Shown: piece by piece, positions 53,617 to 61,439 of the stretch
Layout of the letters: every line of letters starts with the position of its first letter
Numbering within the stretch: position 1 is the first letter of the stretch
Notes under the pieces: model-generated
Seen by the model: the letters and a program-made list of their open reading frames with translations, nothing else
Database searches by the model: none
What the model was told of the DNA's origin: nothing
Made by a program: the position numbers and the translations under genes
Assembly (NCBI GenBank): GCA_030637025.1
Contig: DAOVVV010000008.1
Span: forward strand, 7,331-71,330
DNA length: 64,000 nt
From: JAGLHV01 sp023143305 [NCBI: Clostridia bacterium]
GTDB lineage: Bacteria > CBDUZB01 > JAGLHV01
Reading direction: 5' to 3'

Positions 53617-53847
53617 ATGGAGATAAAGATTTATTCTACACCAACCTGTCCTTATTGCAAAATGGCTAAAGAATATCTTTCTTCTAAAGGGATTGCTTAC
53701 CAGGATTTAGATATTTCTGCTAATAATGTTGATAAGGAAGAAATGCTAAAAGTATCAGGACAAATGGGGGTTCCTGTTATCGTGATTAACAGTGAAGTAA
53801 TTGTTGGATTTGACCGAGCCCGTATAGATTCTCTTATCGGTAAATAA
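53617..53847 (+). CDS. glutaredoxin-like protein (NrdH/YruB type)
   Basis: The 76-residue redoxin has the active site CPYC at 11-14 within YSTPTCPYCKMAKEYL, the cis-Pro region GVPVIVINSEVIVGFD and a C-terminal helix. It is typical of glutaredoxin-like proteins reduced by thioredoxin reductase rather than by glutathione in anaerobes; the reductase-like gene 15 bp downstream fits. AAAGGAG precedes the start. Confidence 0.92.
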   Translation: MEIKIYSTPTCPYCKMAKEYLSSKGIAYQDLDISANNVDKEEMLKVSGQMGVPVIVINSEVIVGFDRARIDSLIGK

Positions 53848-53862
53848 AAAGAGGATATTTTT

Positions 53863-54777
53863 ATGAGTAAAATTTATGATTTAATAATTTTAGGAGCAGG
53901 TCCTGCCGGAATAACTGCTGCGGTGTATGCAGCAAGAAAGAAATTAGATTTTTTGTTAATTACTTTGGATATCGGCGGTCAGGCTGCGTTAAGCGGATAT
54001 ATTAAAAATTATACCGGTTATCAGTTTATTAGCGGACCGGAACTTGCTTTAAAATTTCAGGAACATATGAATTCTTTTGCAATAGAAATAAAAATGCCGG
54101 AAAGAGTAAAGGAAATAAAACAGGAAAATAATTTAATAAAAACAATCACCGAAAAGGAAACGTATGGGTCAAAAACTCTCATTGTGGCTACCGGAAAACG
54201 GTCAAGGGAATTAAATGTAGAAGGAGAAAAGGAGTTTAAAAACAAAGGAGTTACTTATTGTGCTACTTGCGACGGACCTATATTTAAAGAAAAAAATGTA
54301 GCGATAATCGGGGGGGGAAACTCCGGGCTGGATGCCGCCCTGCAAATGATGAAAATTTCTCCCAAAGTATATTTAATTAATGCCACAGCCCAACTTACCG
54401 GTGATGAGGTAATGATAGAAAAAGTAAAAGAAGCCGATAATGTGGAAATATGGAATAATTCTCAAGTAAAGAAAATTTACGGGAATGTTTTTGTAAGAGG
54501 AATAGAAATAGATAAAGAAGGTAAATTATACAATTTTAATGTAGAAGGCATTTTTGTAGAAATTGGTTTGATTCCCAGCTCGGAATTTGCTAATTGTCTA
54601 AAACAAAATCAGTGGAAAGAAATACTTATTGATTGTTATAATAAAACAAGTATAGAGGGTATTTTCGCTGCAGGAGATGTGACTAATGTACCGGAAAAAC
54701 AAATTATTATTGCTTGCGGCGAAGGTTCTAAATCTTGTTTGTCAGCCTTTAAATATTTATCAACCCGTAAATTCTAG
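53863..54777 (+). CDS. thioredoxin reductase-like flavoprotein
   Basis: The 304-residue enzyme has the FAD motif LIILGAGPAGITAAVYAARK, the redox-active CATC in GVTYCATCDGP, NAD(P)H motif VAIIGGGNSGLDAALQM and C-terminal GIFAAGDVTN. It should reduce the preceding glutaredoxin-like protein and similar redoxins. Domain order and length match bacterial TrxB. The start follows a GAGG site. Confidence 0.93.
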   Translation: MSKIYDLIILGAGPAGITAAVYAARKKLDFLLITLDIGGQAALSGYIKNYTGYQFISGPELALKFQEHMNSFAIEIKMPERVKEIKQENNLIKTITEKETYGSKTLIVATGKRSRELNVEGEKEFKNKGVTYCATCDGPIFKEKNVAIIGGGNSGLDAALQMMKISPKVYLINATAQLTGDEVMIEKVKEADNVEIWNNSQVKKIYGNVFVRGIEIDKEGKLYNFNVEGIFVEIGLIPSSEFANCLKQNQWKEILIDCYNKTSIEGIFAAGDVTNVPEKQIIIACGEGSKSCLSAFKYLSTRKF

Positions 54778-54785
54778 AGGATAAT

Positions 54786-55829
54786 ATGCAAATTATCTTA
54801 AATATTATTAAAGAAGCATATTTTTTATTAAACCAAATGTCAGTATATCTGGTTTTTGGTTTTTTATTTGCCGGGATTTTACATATTTTTATACGAGAAG
54901 AAATAATTGCTAAACATCTGGGTAAAAATAATTTTCTGTCGGTAATAAAAGCATCTCTATTTGGTATTCCTTTACCTCTTTGCTCCTGTGGGGTAATTCC
55001 TGCAGCGTTGTCTTTACGCAAAAGCGGAGCAAGCAGGGGGGCGGTACTTTCTTTTTTGATTTCCACTCCCACCACCGGAATTGATTCTATTTTTGCTACC
55101 TACGCTTTGCTGGGTGGAGTTTTTACTGTTTATCGGGTATTGGCTTCTTTTGTCATTGCCGTATTTGCCGGGATATTGGCCAATTTATTTTTAAAAAAAG
55201 AAGAGCCCCCTTTTAATTCCAGCGATAATAAATATAAGTGCAAACTTTGTCATAATAATGAGCATTCTCCGTTAAAACATAGTATTTCAAAGAGAATTAA
55301 AGGTGTTTTTACTTACGCCTTTGGCGATCTTTTAGGGGATGTTAGTAAATGGCTGCTAATCGGTATTTTAATTGGCGGAATAATATCATATCTTATTCCG
55401 GAAACATTGGTTATGCGTTATCTTGGCTCCGGATGGCAATCGATATTTATTATGCTTTTGGTGGGAATACCAATGTATGTATGTTCTTCCGGTTCCCTGC
55501 CTATAGCAGCAGCATTAATCTTAAAAGGAATGAACCCCGGAGCAGCCTTTGTCTTTCTTTTAGCCGGTCCGGCTACAAATTCAGTAGCTCTCACCGTTAT
55601 TGCTAATCAGTTTGGAAAAAAAACTGTTTTTATTTTTTTAATTTCAATTATCGGATGCGGGCTGGGATTGGGTTTTTTGTTAAATTATGTATGGGGTTTT
55701 TTAAATATTGATATCACCCAACACATAGCACAGCATACTGCTATGATTCCTTTCTGGATGAGCACCATAGCCAGTATTTTTTTATTATCAGGTATGTTAT
55801 TTAATATCATCAAACAAAAAAAACAATAA
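54786..55829 (+). CDS. SO_0444-type metal efflux permease (DUF318)
   Basis: The 347-residue membrane protein has about nine helices and the DUF318 repeats GIPLPLCSCGVIPAALSLRK (residues 59-78) plus GASRGAVLSFLISTPTTG, and GIPMYVCSSGSLPIAAALIL plus GAAFVFLLAGPATN. The paired cysteines (CSC and CSS) are thought to bind metal or arsenic. A cytosolic loop with CKLCHNNEH may bind metal too. Relatives export Cu or Zn, or organoarsenicals (ArsP). It is 8 bp after the thioredoxin reductase-like gene, suggesting the thiol system supports metal defence. Confidence 0.88.
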   Translation: MQIILNIIKEAYFLLNQMSVYLVFGFLFAGILHIFIREEIIAKHLGKNNFLSVIKASLFGIPLPLCSCGVIPAALSLRKSGASRGAVLSFLISTPTTGIDSIFATYALLGGVFTVYRVLASFVIAVFAGILANLFLKKEEPPFNSSDNKYKCKLCHNNEHSPLKHSISKRIKGVFTYAFGDLLGDVSKWLLIGILIGGIISYLIPETLVMRYLGSGWQSIFIMLLVGIPMYVCSSGSLPIAAALILKGMNPGAAFVFLLAGPATNSVALTVIANQFGKKTVFIFLISIIGCGLGLGFLLNYVWGFLNIDITQHIAQHTAMIPFWMSTIASIFLLSGMLFNIIKQKKQ

Positions 55830-55843
55830 TTTTATTAATTGTA

Positions 55844-55872
55844 TTGCAAACAATAACAAAAGCTTGTATAAT
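55844..55872 (+). promoter_or_regulatory. sigma-70 promoter for a tiny membrane peptide
   Basis: TTGCAA (55844-55849) and TATAAT (55867-55872) have a 17-bp spacer. The -10 is preceded by CTTG. The predicted leader is short, ending at the ATG at 55906. Confidence 0.65.
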
Positions 55873-55905
55873 GCACTACATGTAAAAAAAAAGGAAAATC
55901 TAATT

Positions 55906-55977
55906 ATGATGGTAATTATTGTATTAATATTAATTATTATTGGGATCATTTTGTTTTTACAACAAAAGAAGGATTAG
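55906..55977 (+). CDS. single-helix membrane peptide (23 aa)
   Basis: Two adjacent ATGs (55906, 55909), with AAAAAGGAAAA upstream and the promoter at 55844, start a frame that encodes a hydrophobic helix (VIIVLILIIIGIILFL) and a short QQKKD tail. Such peptides are common as regulators of membrane complexes, but this one is not recognised. Confidence 0.45.
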   Translation: MMVIIVLILIIIGIILFLQQKKD

Positions 55978-56046
55978 CTTTTTCCCTGGCATTCTCATAT
56001 TTATTTTTAAATTTTAAATAAAATAATAGGAAGGAGTAAATTGTAG

Positions 56047-57393
56047 ATGCGTAAAGAAACAGATGTTTTAGTCTTAGGAGGAGGTCCTGCCGGAATAATA
56101 AGCGCGGTTACTGCCCGAAAATATTATCCCAACAAGAAAATTGTAGTAATCAAAAGTATAGAAAAAGGCGTTGTCCCCTGTGGTATTCCCTATATGTTTT
56201 CTACCTTAAAAAATCCGGAAGAAAATAAACTGGGTAATGCCGCACTGGAAAAAAACAATGTTGAAGTATTCGTAGATGAAGCGGTTAAAATAGAACGCAA
56301 AGATAGAGTTGTTACTACTAAAAAGAAAGATACCTATCATTATGAAAAATTAATTTTAGCAGTTGGTTCAGACCCGATTGTACCACCTATTCCCGGTATT
56401 GATAAAAAGGGTATTTATCCTGTGTATAAAGAAATGGATTATCTTAAAAATGCTGTGGAAACTTTTAAAAAAGCAAAAAATATTTTAGTCCTGGGTGGGG
56501 GATTTATCGGCATAGAATTTGCTGATGAATTGGCTAAATTAGATGGAGTTAATGTTTGCTTAGCAGAAATGTTACCCGATTTATTAAATAATTCTTTTGA
56601 TAGCGAATTTTCTGAATTAGTAGAGGAGAAGTTAAAAGCAAACGGGGTAAAAGTATTGACTAATGTAAAGGTGGAAGGTTTTTTAGGCAATGACGCAGTA
56701 GAAAAGGTTAAATTATCTAATGGGAGCGAAATAGCCGTTGATTGTGTTGTTTTAGGCATTGGGGCCTTTCCCAATACAAAAATAGCTAACGAAGCAAACT
56801 TAAGATTGGGTATGGGTAAAGGAATATGGGTAGATGAATATATGAGAACGGTAGATTCAAATATTTTTGCAGTAGGGGATTGTGCCGGAAAAAGAGATTT
56901 TTTTACGCGCAAAGATGCTCCGGTAATGCTTGCTTCAACCGCAACTGCAGAAGCCAGGATCGCAGGCTCGAATCTCTATCAATTAAAAGTTGTTCGTGAA
57001 ATTAAAGGAACAATTGCTATATATTCAACGTATATCAATGATTTAGCCTTAGCTTCAGCCGGCCTTACCGAAAATAATGCCAGAAAAGAAGGTTTTGAAA
57101 TTGTAGTGGGTATGGCTAATAGCGTTGATAAACACCCGGCTACTATGCCTGATGCAAGTAAACTGAAAGTCAAATTGATTTTTTCCAGACAATCGGGAAT
57201 TATAATGGGTGGACAGGTTGCCGGAGGAATATCCTGTGGTGAAATAATTAATATTATTGGAATAGCAATACAAAAAAGGATTTCTTTAACCGAATTGGAA
57301 ACATTACAAATGGCTACTCATCCTTGTTTAACCAGTGCCCCGACGATGTATCCGCTGGTATTAGCTGCCCAGGATGCAACAAGCAAAATTTAA
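56047..57393 (+). CDS. CoA-disulfide reductase / NADH oxidase-type flavoprotein
   Basis: The 448-residue FAD enzyme has VLVLGGGPAGIISAVTARK, a single redox Cys in VVPCGIPYMF, NAD motif ILVLGGGFIGIEFADEL, IFAVGDCAG and the dimerisation domain starting near 320. It belongs to the group of CoA-disulfide, sulfane-sulfur and NADH oxidase/peroxidase enzymes. Which electron acceptor is used cannot be told. It follows the redox block and may act on persulfides or oxygen. AGGAAGGAG precedes the ATG. Confidence 0.88.
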   Translation: MRKETDVLVLGGGPAGIISAVTARKYYPNKKIVVIKSIEKGVVPCGIPYMFSTLKNPEENKLGNAALEKNNVEVFVDEAVKIERKDRVVTTKKKDTYHYEKLILAVGSDPIVPPIPGIDKKGIYPVYKEMDYLKNAVETFKKAKNILVLGGGFIGIEFADELAKLDGVNVCLAEMLPDLLNNSFDSEFSELVEEKLKANGVKVLTNVKVEGFLGNDAVEKVKLSNGSEIAVDCVVLGIGAFPNTKIANEANLRLGMGKGIWVDEYMRTVDSNIFAVGDCAGKRDFFTRKDAPVMLASTATAEARIAGSNLYQLKVVREIKGTIAIYSTYINDLALASAGLTENNARKEGFEIVVGMANSVDKHPATMPDASKLKVKLIFSRQSGIIMGGQVAGGISCGEIINIIGIAIQKRISLTELETLQMATHPCLTSAPTMYPLVLAAQDATSKI

Positions 57394-57477
57394 ATTGTTC
57401 ATTAAAAAATTTAAAAATAAAATTATTTTTGAAAAAGGCATATAATGTGCAACGCATATAAAAAGAGGGATTTAGTA

Positions 57478-57537
57478 TGAACAAAGAATATATTCAAGTA
57501 ATTACTACTACAGAAAAAAGTAAGGGGAGAAAGTGAA
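57478..57537 (+). pseudogene. 19-codon frame resembling the start of CutA
   Basis: ATG at 57478 with GAGGG 7 bp upstream encodes NKEYIQVITTTEKSKGRK and a stop. The EYIQVITTTEK run is like the first strand of CutA divalent-ion proteins (YIxVFTTxx). The rest is missing; the stop overlaps the GTG of the next gene. It may be a remnant or a leader. Confidence 0.35.
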
Positions 57538-58060
57538 GATTTTTAAATTTATATTCGGCACAGTGATTTTATTGTTAATCTTTAGTATGGTTATTTTACC
57601 CCAAAGCCGGCAAATTATCGCAAAAGAAACAATAACCGATATCATTAATCCTTCGGAAAAAATCAATGAAGTATTAGATTGGTTCAGGGATGTTTATCTT
57701 AAACAACAGGATAAATTAGAAGAGGCTATTACTAAACTGAAAAATCGCACAATAGGTAAAACAGATAAAGCAAAAAGAAAAGAAATAAAAACGATTGTTA
57801 GTAAAAAAGAATTAGTAAATTTAAACAAGTTAACATGGGAATATACAAATGTTGGTATTCCTAACGCTTTAATCAAGATAGAAACTGTTTTTTTAAAGCA
57901 GGAAGAAAAAATCGCAAAACTGGAATATTTATTAATAAAAGAAAAATCCGGAAAATCTAAAAAAAATATGAGCAAAGAAATAAAAGAAAAAAAGAAAGCA
58001 TATAAAGAAGCAAAGAAAAAATATAGGGAATTTTTAAAAAAAGCAAGACAGATTGATTAA
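57533..58060 (+). CDS. lysine-rich helical protein with signal anchor
   Basis: The 175-residue protein starts with an N-terminal hydrophobic segment (IFKFIFGTVILLLIFSMVIL) that is a signal peptide or anchor. The rest is predicted helical and rich in Lys and Glu, with a likely coiled coil in the last 60 residues. No family was recognised; IINPSEKINEVLDWFRDVY may be a short conserved part. The GTG start follows AAGGGGAG. It is probably located in the periplasm. Confidence 0.6.
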   Translation: MKIFKFIFGTVILLLIFSMVILPQSRQIIAKETITDIINPSEKINEVLDWFRDVYLKQQDKLEEAITKLKNRTIGKTDKAKRKEIKTIVSKKELVNLNKLTWEYTNVGIPNALIKIETVFLKQEEKIAKLEYLLIKEKSGKSKKNMSKEIKEKKKAYKEAKKKYREFLKKARQID

Positions 58061-58211
58061 AATAATAATAAAAATCTTTACTGAAACGTTTTTATATAGT
58101 ACAATCAAAAAGAGGTTTTTGTATTTGGGATTTACTTATAATTATATTTAAAAATCTATTTAGATTTATTCCGGTAATTACGGAAAACCAAAAAAAGAAG
58201 GGGGTGTAAAA

Positions 58212-58346
58212 ATGCATAATCAAGCTTATATGATGGGCGGATTTATGATCATTGTATGGTGGGCAGTTTTTACTTGGTTGGTCATATTTACTATAATGGT
58301 TGTTAAGAAATTAGATAAAATTGTTAAGTTACTTGAAAAAAAATAA
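58212..58346 (+). CDS. small membrane protein (44 aa)
   Basis: The ATG at 58212 has GAAGGGGGTG about 7 bp upstream. The 44-residue product has one hydrophobic helix (about 9-31, with WW at 16-17) and a lysine-rich amphipathic tail KKLDKIVKLLEKK. The pattern resembles small SHOCT-less or YtxH-like membrane peptides, but no family is clear. Confidence 0.6.
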   Translation: MHNQAYMMGGFMIIVWWAVFTWLVIFTIMVVKKLDKIVKLLEKK

Positions 58347-58360
58347 TTTTTAGTAAAATA

Positions 58361-58449
58361 AAAAGGGGCGTTCACAAAAGTATAAATTTATAGAGTTATT
58401 AATTAATCCTATTTTTTTTATTATTTATACTTTTATTAACGCCCCTTTT
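58361..58449. repeat. long imperfect inverted repeat, 27-bp arms
   Basis: AAAAGGGGCGTT at 58361-58372 plus AAAAGTATAAAT form the left arm (to 58387). The right arm, ATTTATACTTTT then AACGCCCCTTTT, ends at 58449. Only three positions break the pairing. The 35-bp centre is AT-rich with a T-run. It follows the small membrane gene and could be a strong terminator or a tiny palindromic element. Confidence 0.6.
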
Positions 58450-58552
58450 ATAGCCTTCGTGAATTCTTTCTTAAAGTTATACAGGTATAGGAAATAAAAT
58501 TGATTTGGTTCATATAGTAAAAAATATTTACTTTTAAAAAACCTTTTAATAA

Positions 58553-58969
58553 ATGAAAAATAAAGAATGTACTAATTGTGCGGAATATAAACGCTGTAAA
58601 GATAATCATACTTCCTGGATATTTTTTATAATAGGGATAGTTGCTACAATATCTTTACGGGTTGTTACGGTTTTAATTTATATTAATCCTCTTTATGGAA
58701 AAATTGCATGGTATGTCGGTGTCGGAGGATTCTTTATTTTTTTCGTTTATAAATTCAAGGTGACGCAAACAAGGGCTAAACTGATTAACCAACAGAATAT
58801 AGTCAATAAAATTAGACAAGAAGAACAGTTAACAAAAGAAGACTACTCTCTGATAGGGAATATTTTATGCAGCATAAGTTCTAATAAAGATAGAATAAAT
58901 TATTTTTTTATATTTGTTTTATCGGCACTGGCTTTAATAATAGCTCTCTATTTCGATTTTGTAAAATAA
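58553..58969 (+). CDS. small membrane protein with N-terminal cysteine cluster
   Basis: The 138-residue protein starts with Cys6, Cys9 and Cys15 (ECTNCAEYKRC), then two adjacent hydrophobic segments (about 21-41 and 49-67), a soluble helical stretch with IRQEEQLTKEDYSLIG, and a final membrane segment (about 116-134). No family was recognised. It lies 43 bp before another membrane protein gene, so they may be one unit. Confidence 0.6.
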   Translation: MKNKECTNCAEYKRCKDNHTSWIFFIIGIVATISLRVVTVLIYINPLYGKIAWYVGVGGFFIFFVYKFKVTQTRAKLINQQNIVNKIRQEEQLTKEDYSLIGNILCSISSNKDRINYFFIFVLSALALIIALYFDFVK

Positions 58970-59012
58970 GTCAATTCCAATGCAGGTTTGAAAGAGGATT
59001 TTAGGAAAGTAA

Positions 59013-59756
59013 ATGAAACGCATTTTTAACCGGCAAATTATTTTAGGTTTGGTTTTAGTGATATTATCTGCAGTAGTTTATCTTGTTCATTATTTAGTTT
59101 TCAGGGATGCTCATCATATTTTTATCTATCTAGTGGGGGATGTTGCTTTTGTTTTCCTGGAAGTTTTACTGGTTTCTCTGATTATTCACAGTATACTTGT
59201 TTATAGAGAAAAGCAGGTAATGTTAAAAAAGCTCAACATGGTAATCGGTGTTTTTTTTAGTGAAATAGGGACCATCTTACTTAAAAAACTTTCCGATTTT
59301 GATTTGGAAGCTTTTAAAATTACCAAAGAACTGATTATTACTAATGATTGGTCTAATCAAGAATTTTTAAGAGCGCATAAATATCTCAAGGAACATACAA
59401 TTAATATCGATACTAAAAAAGGAGAATTAGAAGAAATAAAAAAAAATTTGTTAGGAAAAAGGAATTTTTTACTTAATCTATTGGAAAATCCCAATTTATT
59501 AGAACATGATTCTTTTACCGACCTTCTTTTTGGAGTATTCCATTTAACGGACGAACTGGATAAAAGAAAAGATTTAAAACACCTGCCTCAAACGGATTAC
59601 AAACATCTCGCCGGGGATATTAAAAGGGCATATCATTTGTTGATTTTTGAATGGTTAAATTATATGAAACATTTAAAATACGATTATCCCTATCTTTTCT
59701 CTTTGGCTATAAGAACAAATCCTTTTGATGCTAAAGCTACGATAGAAGTAAAATAA
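59013..59756 (+). CDS. two-helix membrane protein with large helical cytosolic part
   Basis: The 247-residue protein has two membrane helices (about 9-29 and 38-61) separated by RDAHHIFIYLVGD, then a soluble, mostly helical region of 180 residues with NMVIGVFFSEIGTILLKKLSDFD, LFGVFHLTDELDKR and an end rich in Tyr (YDYPYLFSLAIRTNPFD). It looks like a conserved hypothetical protein of diderm anaerobes; no function is known to me. Possibly a sensor or scaffold. Confidence 0.65.
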   Translation: MKRIFNRQIILGLVLVILSAVVYLVHYLVFRDAHHIFIYLVGDVAFVFLEVLLVSLIIHSILVYREKQVMLKKLNMVIGVFFSEIGTILLKKLSDFDLEAFKITKELIITNDWSNQEFLRAHKYLKEHTINIDTKKGELEEIKKNLLGKRNFLLNLLENPNLLEHDSFTDLLFGVFHLTDELDKRKDLKHLPQTDYKHLAGDIKRAYHLLIFEWLNYMKHLKYDYPYLFSLAIRTNPFDAKATIEVK

Positions 59757-59898
59757 AGATTATTAACACGATTAATAAGGAATAATCTTAAGACCGTCCT
59801 TCAAATTCCCATTTATAGAGGTTATCACTTCAAATAACTAAGTTATCATTAGAATGTCAAATTTTCTTTATTCATTGTAACTTTCCTGTTTTTCATCG

Positions 59899-60030
59899 GA
59901 GAGTGTTCCGGAAGATATTATGGATTTTACATTTTCTACACCTTTAAAAAAGTCCCCCGAGTAGACAAATAGTTTAAAATTTTATTTTTTTTACTTGACT
60001 GTTTTGTATTAAAATGTTAAAAACAGATTT
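59899..60030. repeat. copy 1 of a direct repeat flanking serC-serA
   Basis: GTTCCGGAAGATATTATGGA, a TTTACATTTTC block, ACACCTTTAAAAAAGT, GAGTAGACAAATAGT and TTTTGTATTAAAA occur in the same order and orientation here and at about 62937-63062. Similarity is high except for a 16-bp insertion in copy 2. Confidence 0.7.
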
Positions 60031-60296
60031 CATTTAATATCAGATTTAGAAAGCAAGTTATACCGAAGAAGGGAAGAAGTAACTAAAAACAAATAAAAAG
60101 TAATACAAATAATAATTAGTTAATAAGGACACAATGTTCCCTGTGTTCTATTCAGTAAAAGTCCGATTAGTGAATTTTTGAGATAAAAAACTAATGTAAA
60201 AAGAAAATTAAAAACGTTTGAAAATAAATTAGGATTAACAGATTAACAGGGGGAAGAGAAGTTTTTTAGAGAAAATTGTTTTAACTTAAGAATATT

Positions 60297-60312
60297 GTTA
60301 AAAGATTTTAAC
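60297..60312. promoter_or_regulatory. 16-bp palindrome upstream of serC
   Basis: GTTAAAA-GA-TTTTAAC is a perfect inverted repeat 29 bp before the serC start. It could be an operator; no regulator is identified. Confidence 0.35.
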
Positions 60313-60341
60313 ATTATCACCAAATATTAAAGGAGATAGGT

Positions 60342-61439
60342 ATGACACGCGTTTACAATTTTAGTGCAGGTCCGGCGGTTTTACCGGAAGAGGTTTTGCT
60401 AAAAGCGGCTCAGGAGATGTTGGATTATAAAGGATCAGGAACGTCTGTGATGGAAATGTCTCATCGGGGCAAAGAATTTAAACAAATTATTGAAACTGCG
60501 GAGGCGAATTTAAAAGACTTGATGAATATTCCTAAAAATTATAAGGTGTTGTTTCTTCAGGGTGGTGCGTCTTTACAGTTTGCTATGGTACCATTAAATT
60601 TAATGAAAAAAAATAAAAAAGCTGATTTCGTTCATACCGGACAGTGGACAAAAAAGGCAATAGCGGAAGCTAAAAAATTTGGTGAGGTAAACATTGTCGC
60701 GAGTTCCGAGGAGGATAATTTCACCTGCATTCCGAAACTGGATCCGGCAACCTTTTCAAAGGATGCGGATTATTTTCATATTGCGACCAATAATACTATA
60801 TACGGAACGGCATATAAAGATATGCCTCAAACAGGGGATGTTCCTCTTGTTGCAGATATGTCTTCCAATATTTTGTCGGAGCCGATTGATGTATCTAAAT
60901 TCGGGATAATATTTGCGGGTGCTCAGAAAAATATCGGGCCGGCAGGGGTGACTATAGTGATTATCCGTGAAGATCTTGTTGGCGGAGCAGCCAAGGATAT
61001 TCCAACTCTTTTGAATTATCAAACTCAGGTTGACAATGGTTCTCTATACAATACGCCGCCGTGTTATTCGATTTATATAGCCGGATTAGTTTTTGAATGG
61101 ATCAAGCAAAACGGTGGTCTGATTGGTATGCAAAAGAGCAATAAAGAAAAAGCTCAAATTTTGTATGATTATTTGGAGCATTCAACCCTTTTCAGCAGTC
61201 CCGTCCAAAAGATGAGTCGCTCAATGATGAATATTCCTTTTGTAACCGGAAACAAAGAGGTTGATGCGGAATTTATTGAACAGAGTGCTCAACACGGATT
61301 GAAGACTCTAAAAGGGCACCGGACAATAGGGGGGATGCGGGCAAGTATTTACAATGCAATGCCGATAGCAGGGGTTAAGGCTCTTGTTTCGTTTATGAAA
61401 GAATTTGAAACTAATAAAGGAGGAGGGAATAATGTATAA
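60342..61439 (+). CDS. serC: phosphoserine aminotransferase
   Basis: SerC transfers the amino group of glutamate to 3-phosphohydroxypyruvate in serine synthesis. The 365-residue PLP enzyme has the N-terminal NFSAGPAVLPEEVL, VMEMSHRGKEF, LFLQGGASLQFAMVPLNL, and the PLP lysine Lys196 in GAQKNIGPAG. The tail GGMRASIYNAMPIAGVKALVSFMKEF is typical. Full length. AAAGGAG precedes the ATG. It overlaps serA by 8 bp, so they form one serine operon. Confidence 0.96.
   Translation: MTRVYNFSAGPAVLPEEVLLKAAQEMLDYKGSGTSVMEMSHRGKEFKQIIETAEANLKDLMNIPKNYKVLFLQGGASLQFAMVPLNLMKKNKKADFVHTGQWTKKAIAEAKKFGEVNIVASSEEDNFTCIPKLDPATFSKDADYFHIATNNTIYGTAYKDMPQTGDVPLVADMSSNILSEPIDVSKFGIIFAGAQKNIGPAGVTIVIIREDLVGGAAKDIPTLLNYQTQVDNGSLYNTPPCYSIYIAGLVFEWIKQNGGLIGMQKSNKEKAQILYDYLEHSTLFSSPVQKMSRSMMNIPFVTGNKEVDAEFIEQSAQHGLKTLKGHRTIGGMRASIYNAMPIAGVKALVSFMKEFETNKGGGNNV

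Larger units (their letters stand above)
59757..60341. other. 585-bp gap before serC with duplicated sequence
   Basis: It contains one copy (about 59900-60030) of a sequence that recurs after serA, short GATTAACA repeats near 60233-60248, and a 16-bp palindrome just before serC. On the minus strand part of the duplicated stretch is gene-like: LFVYSGDFFKGVENVKSIIS ends after a further 18 residues. Confidence 0.5.
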
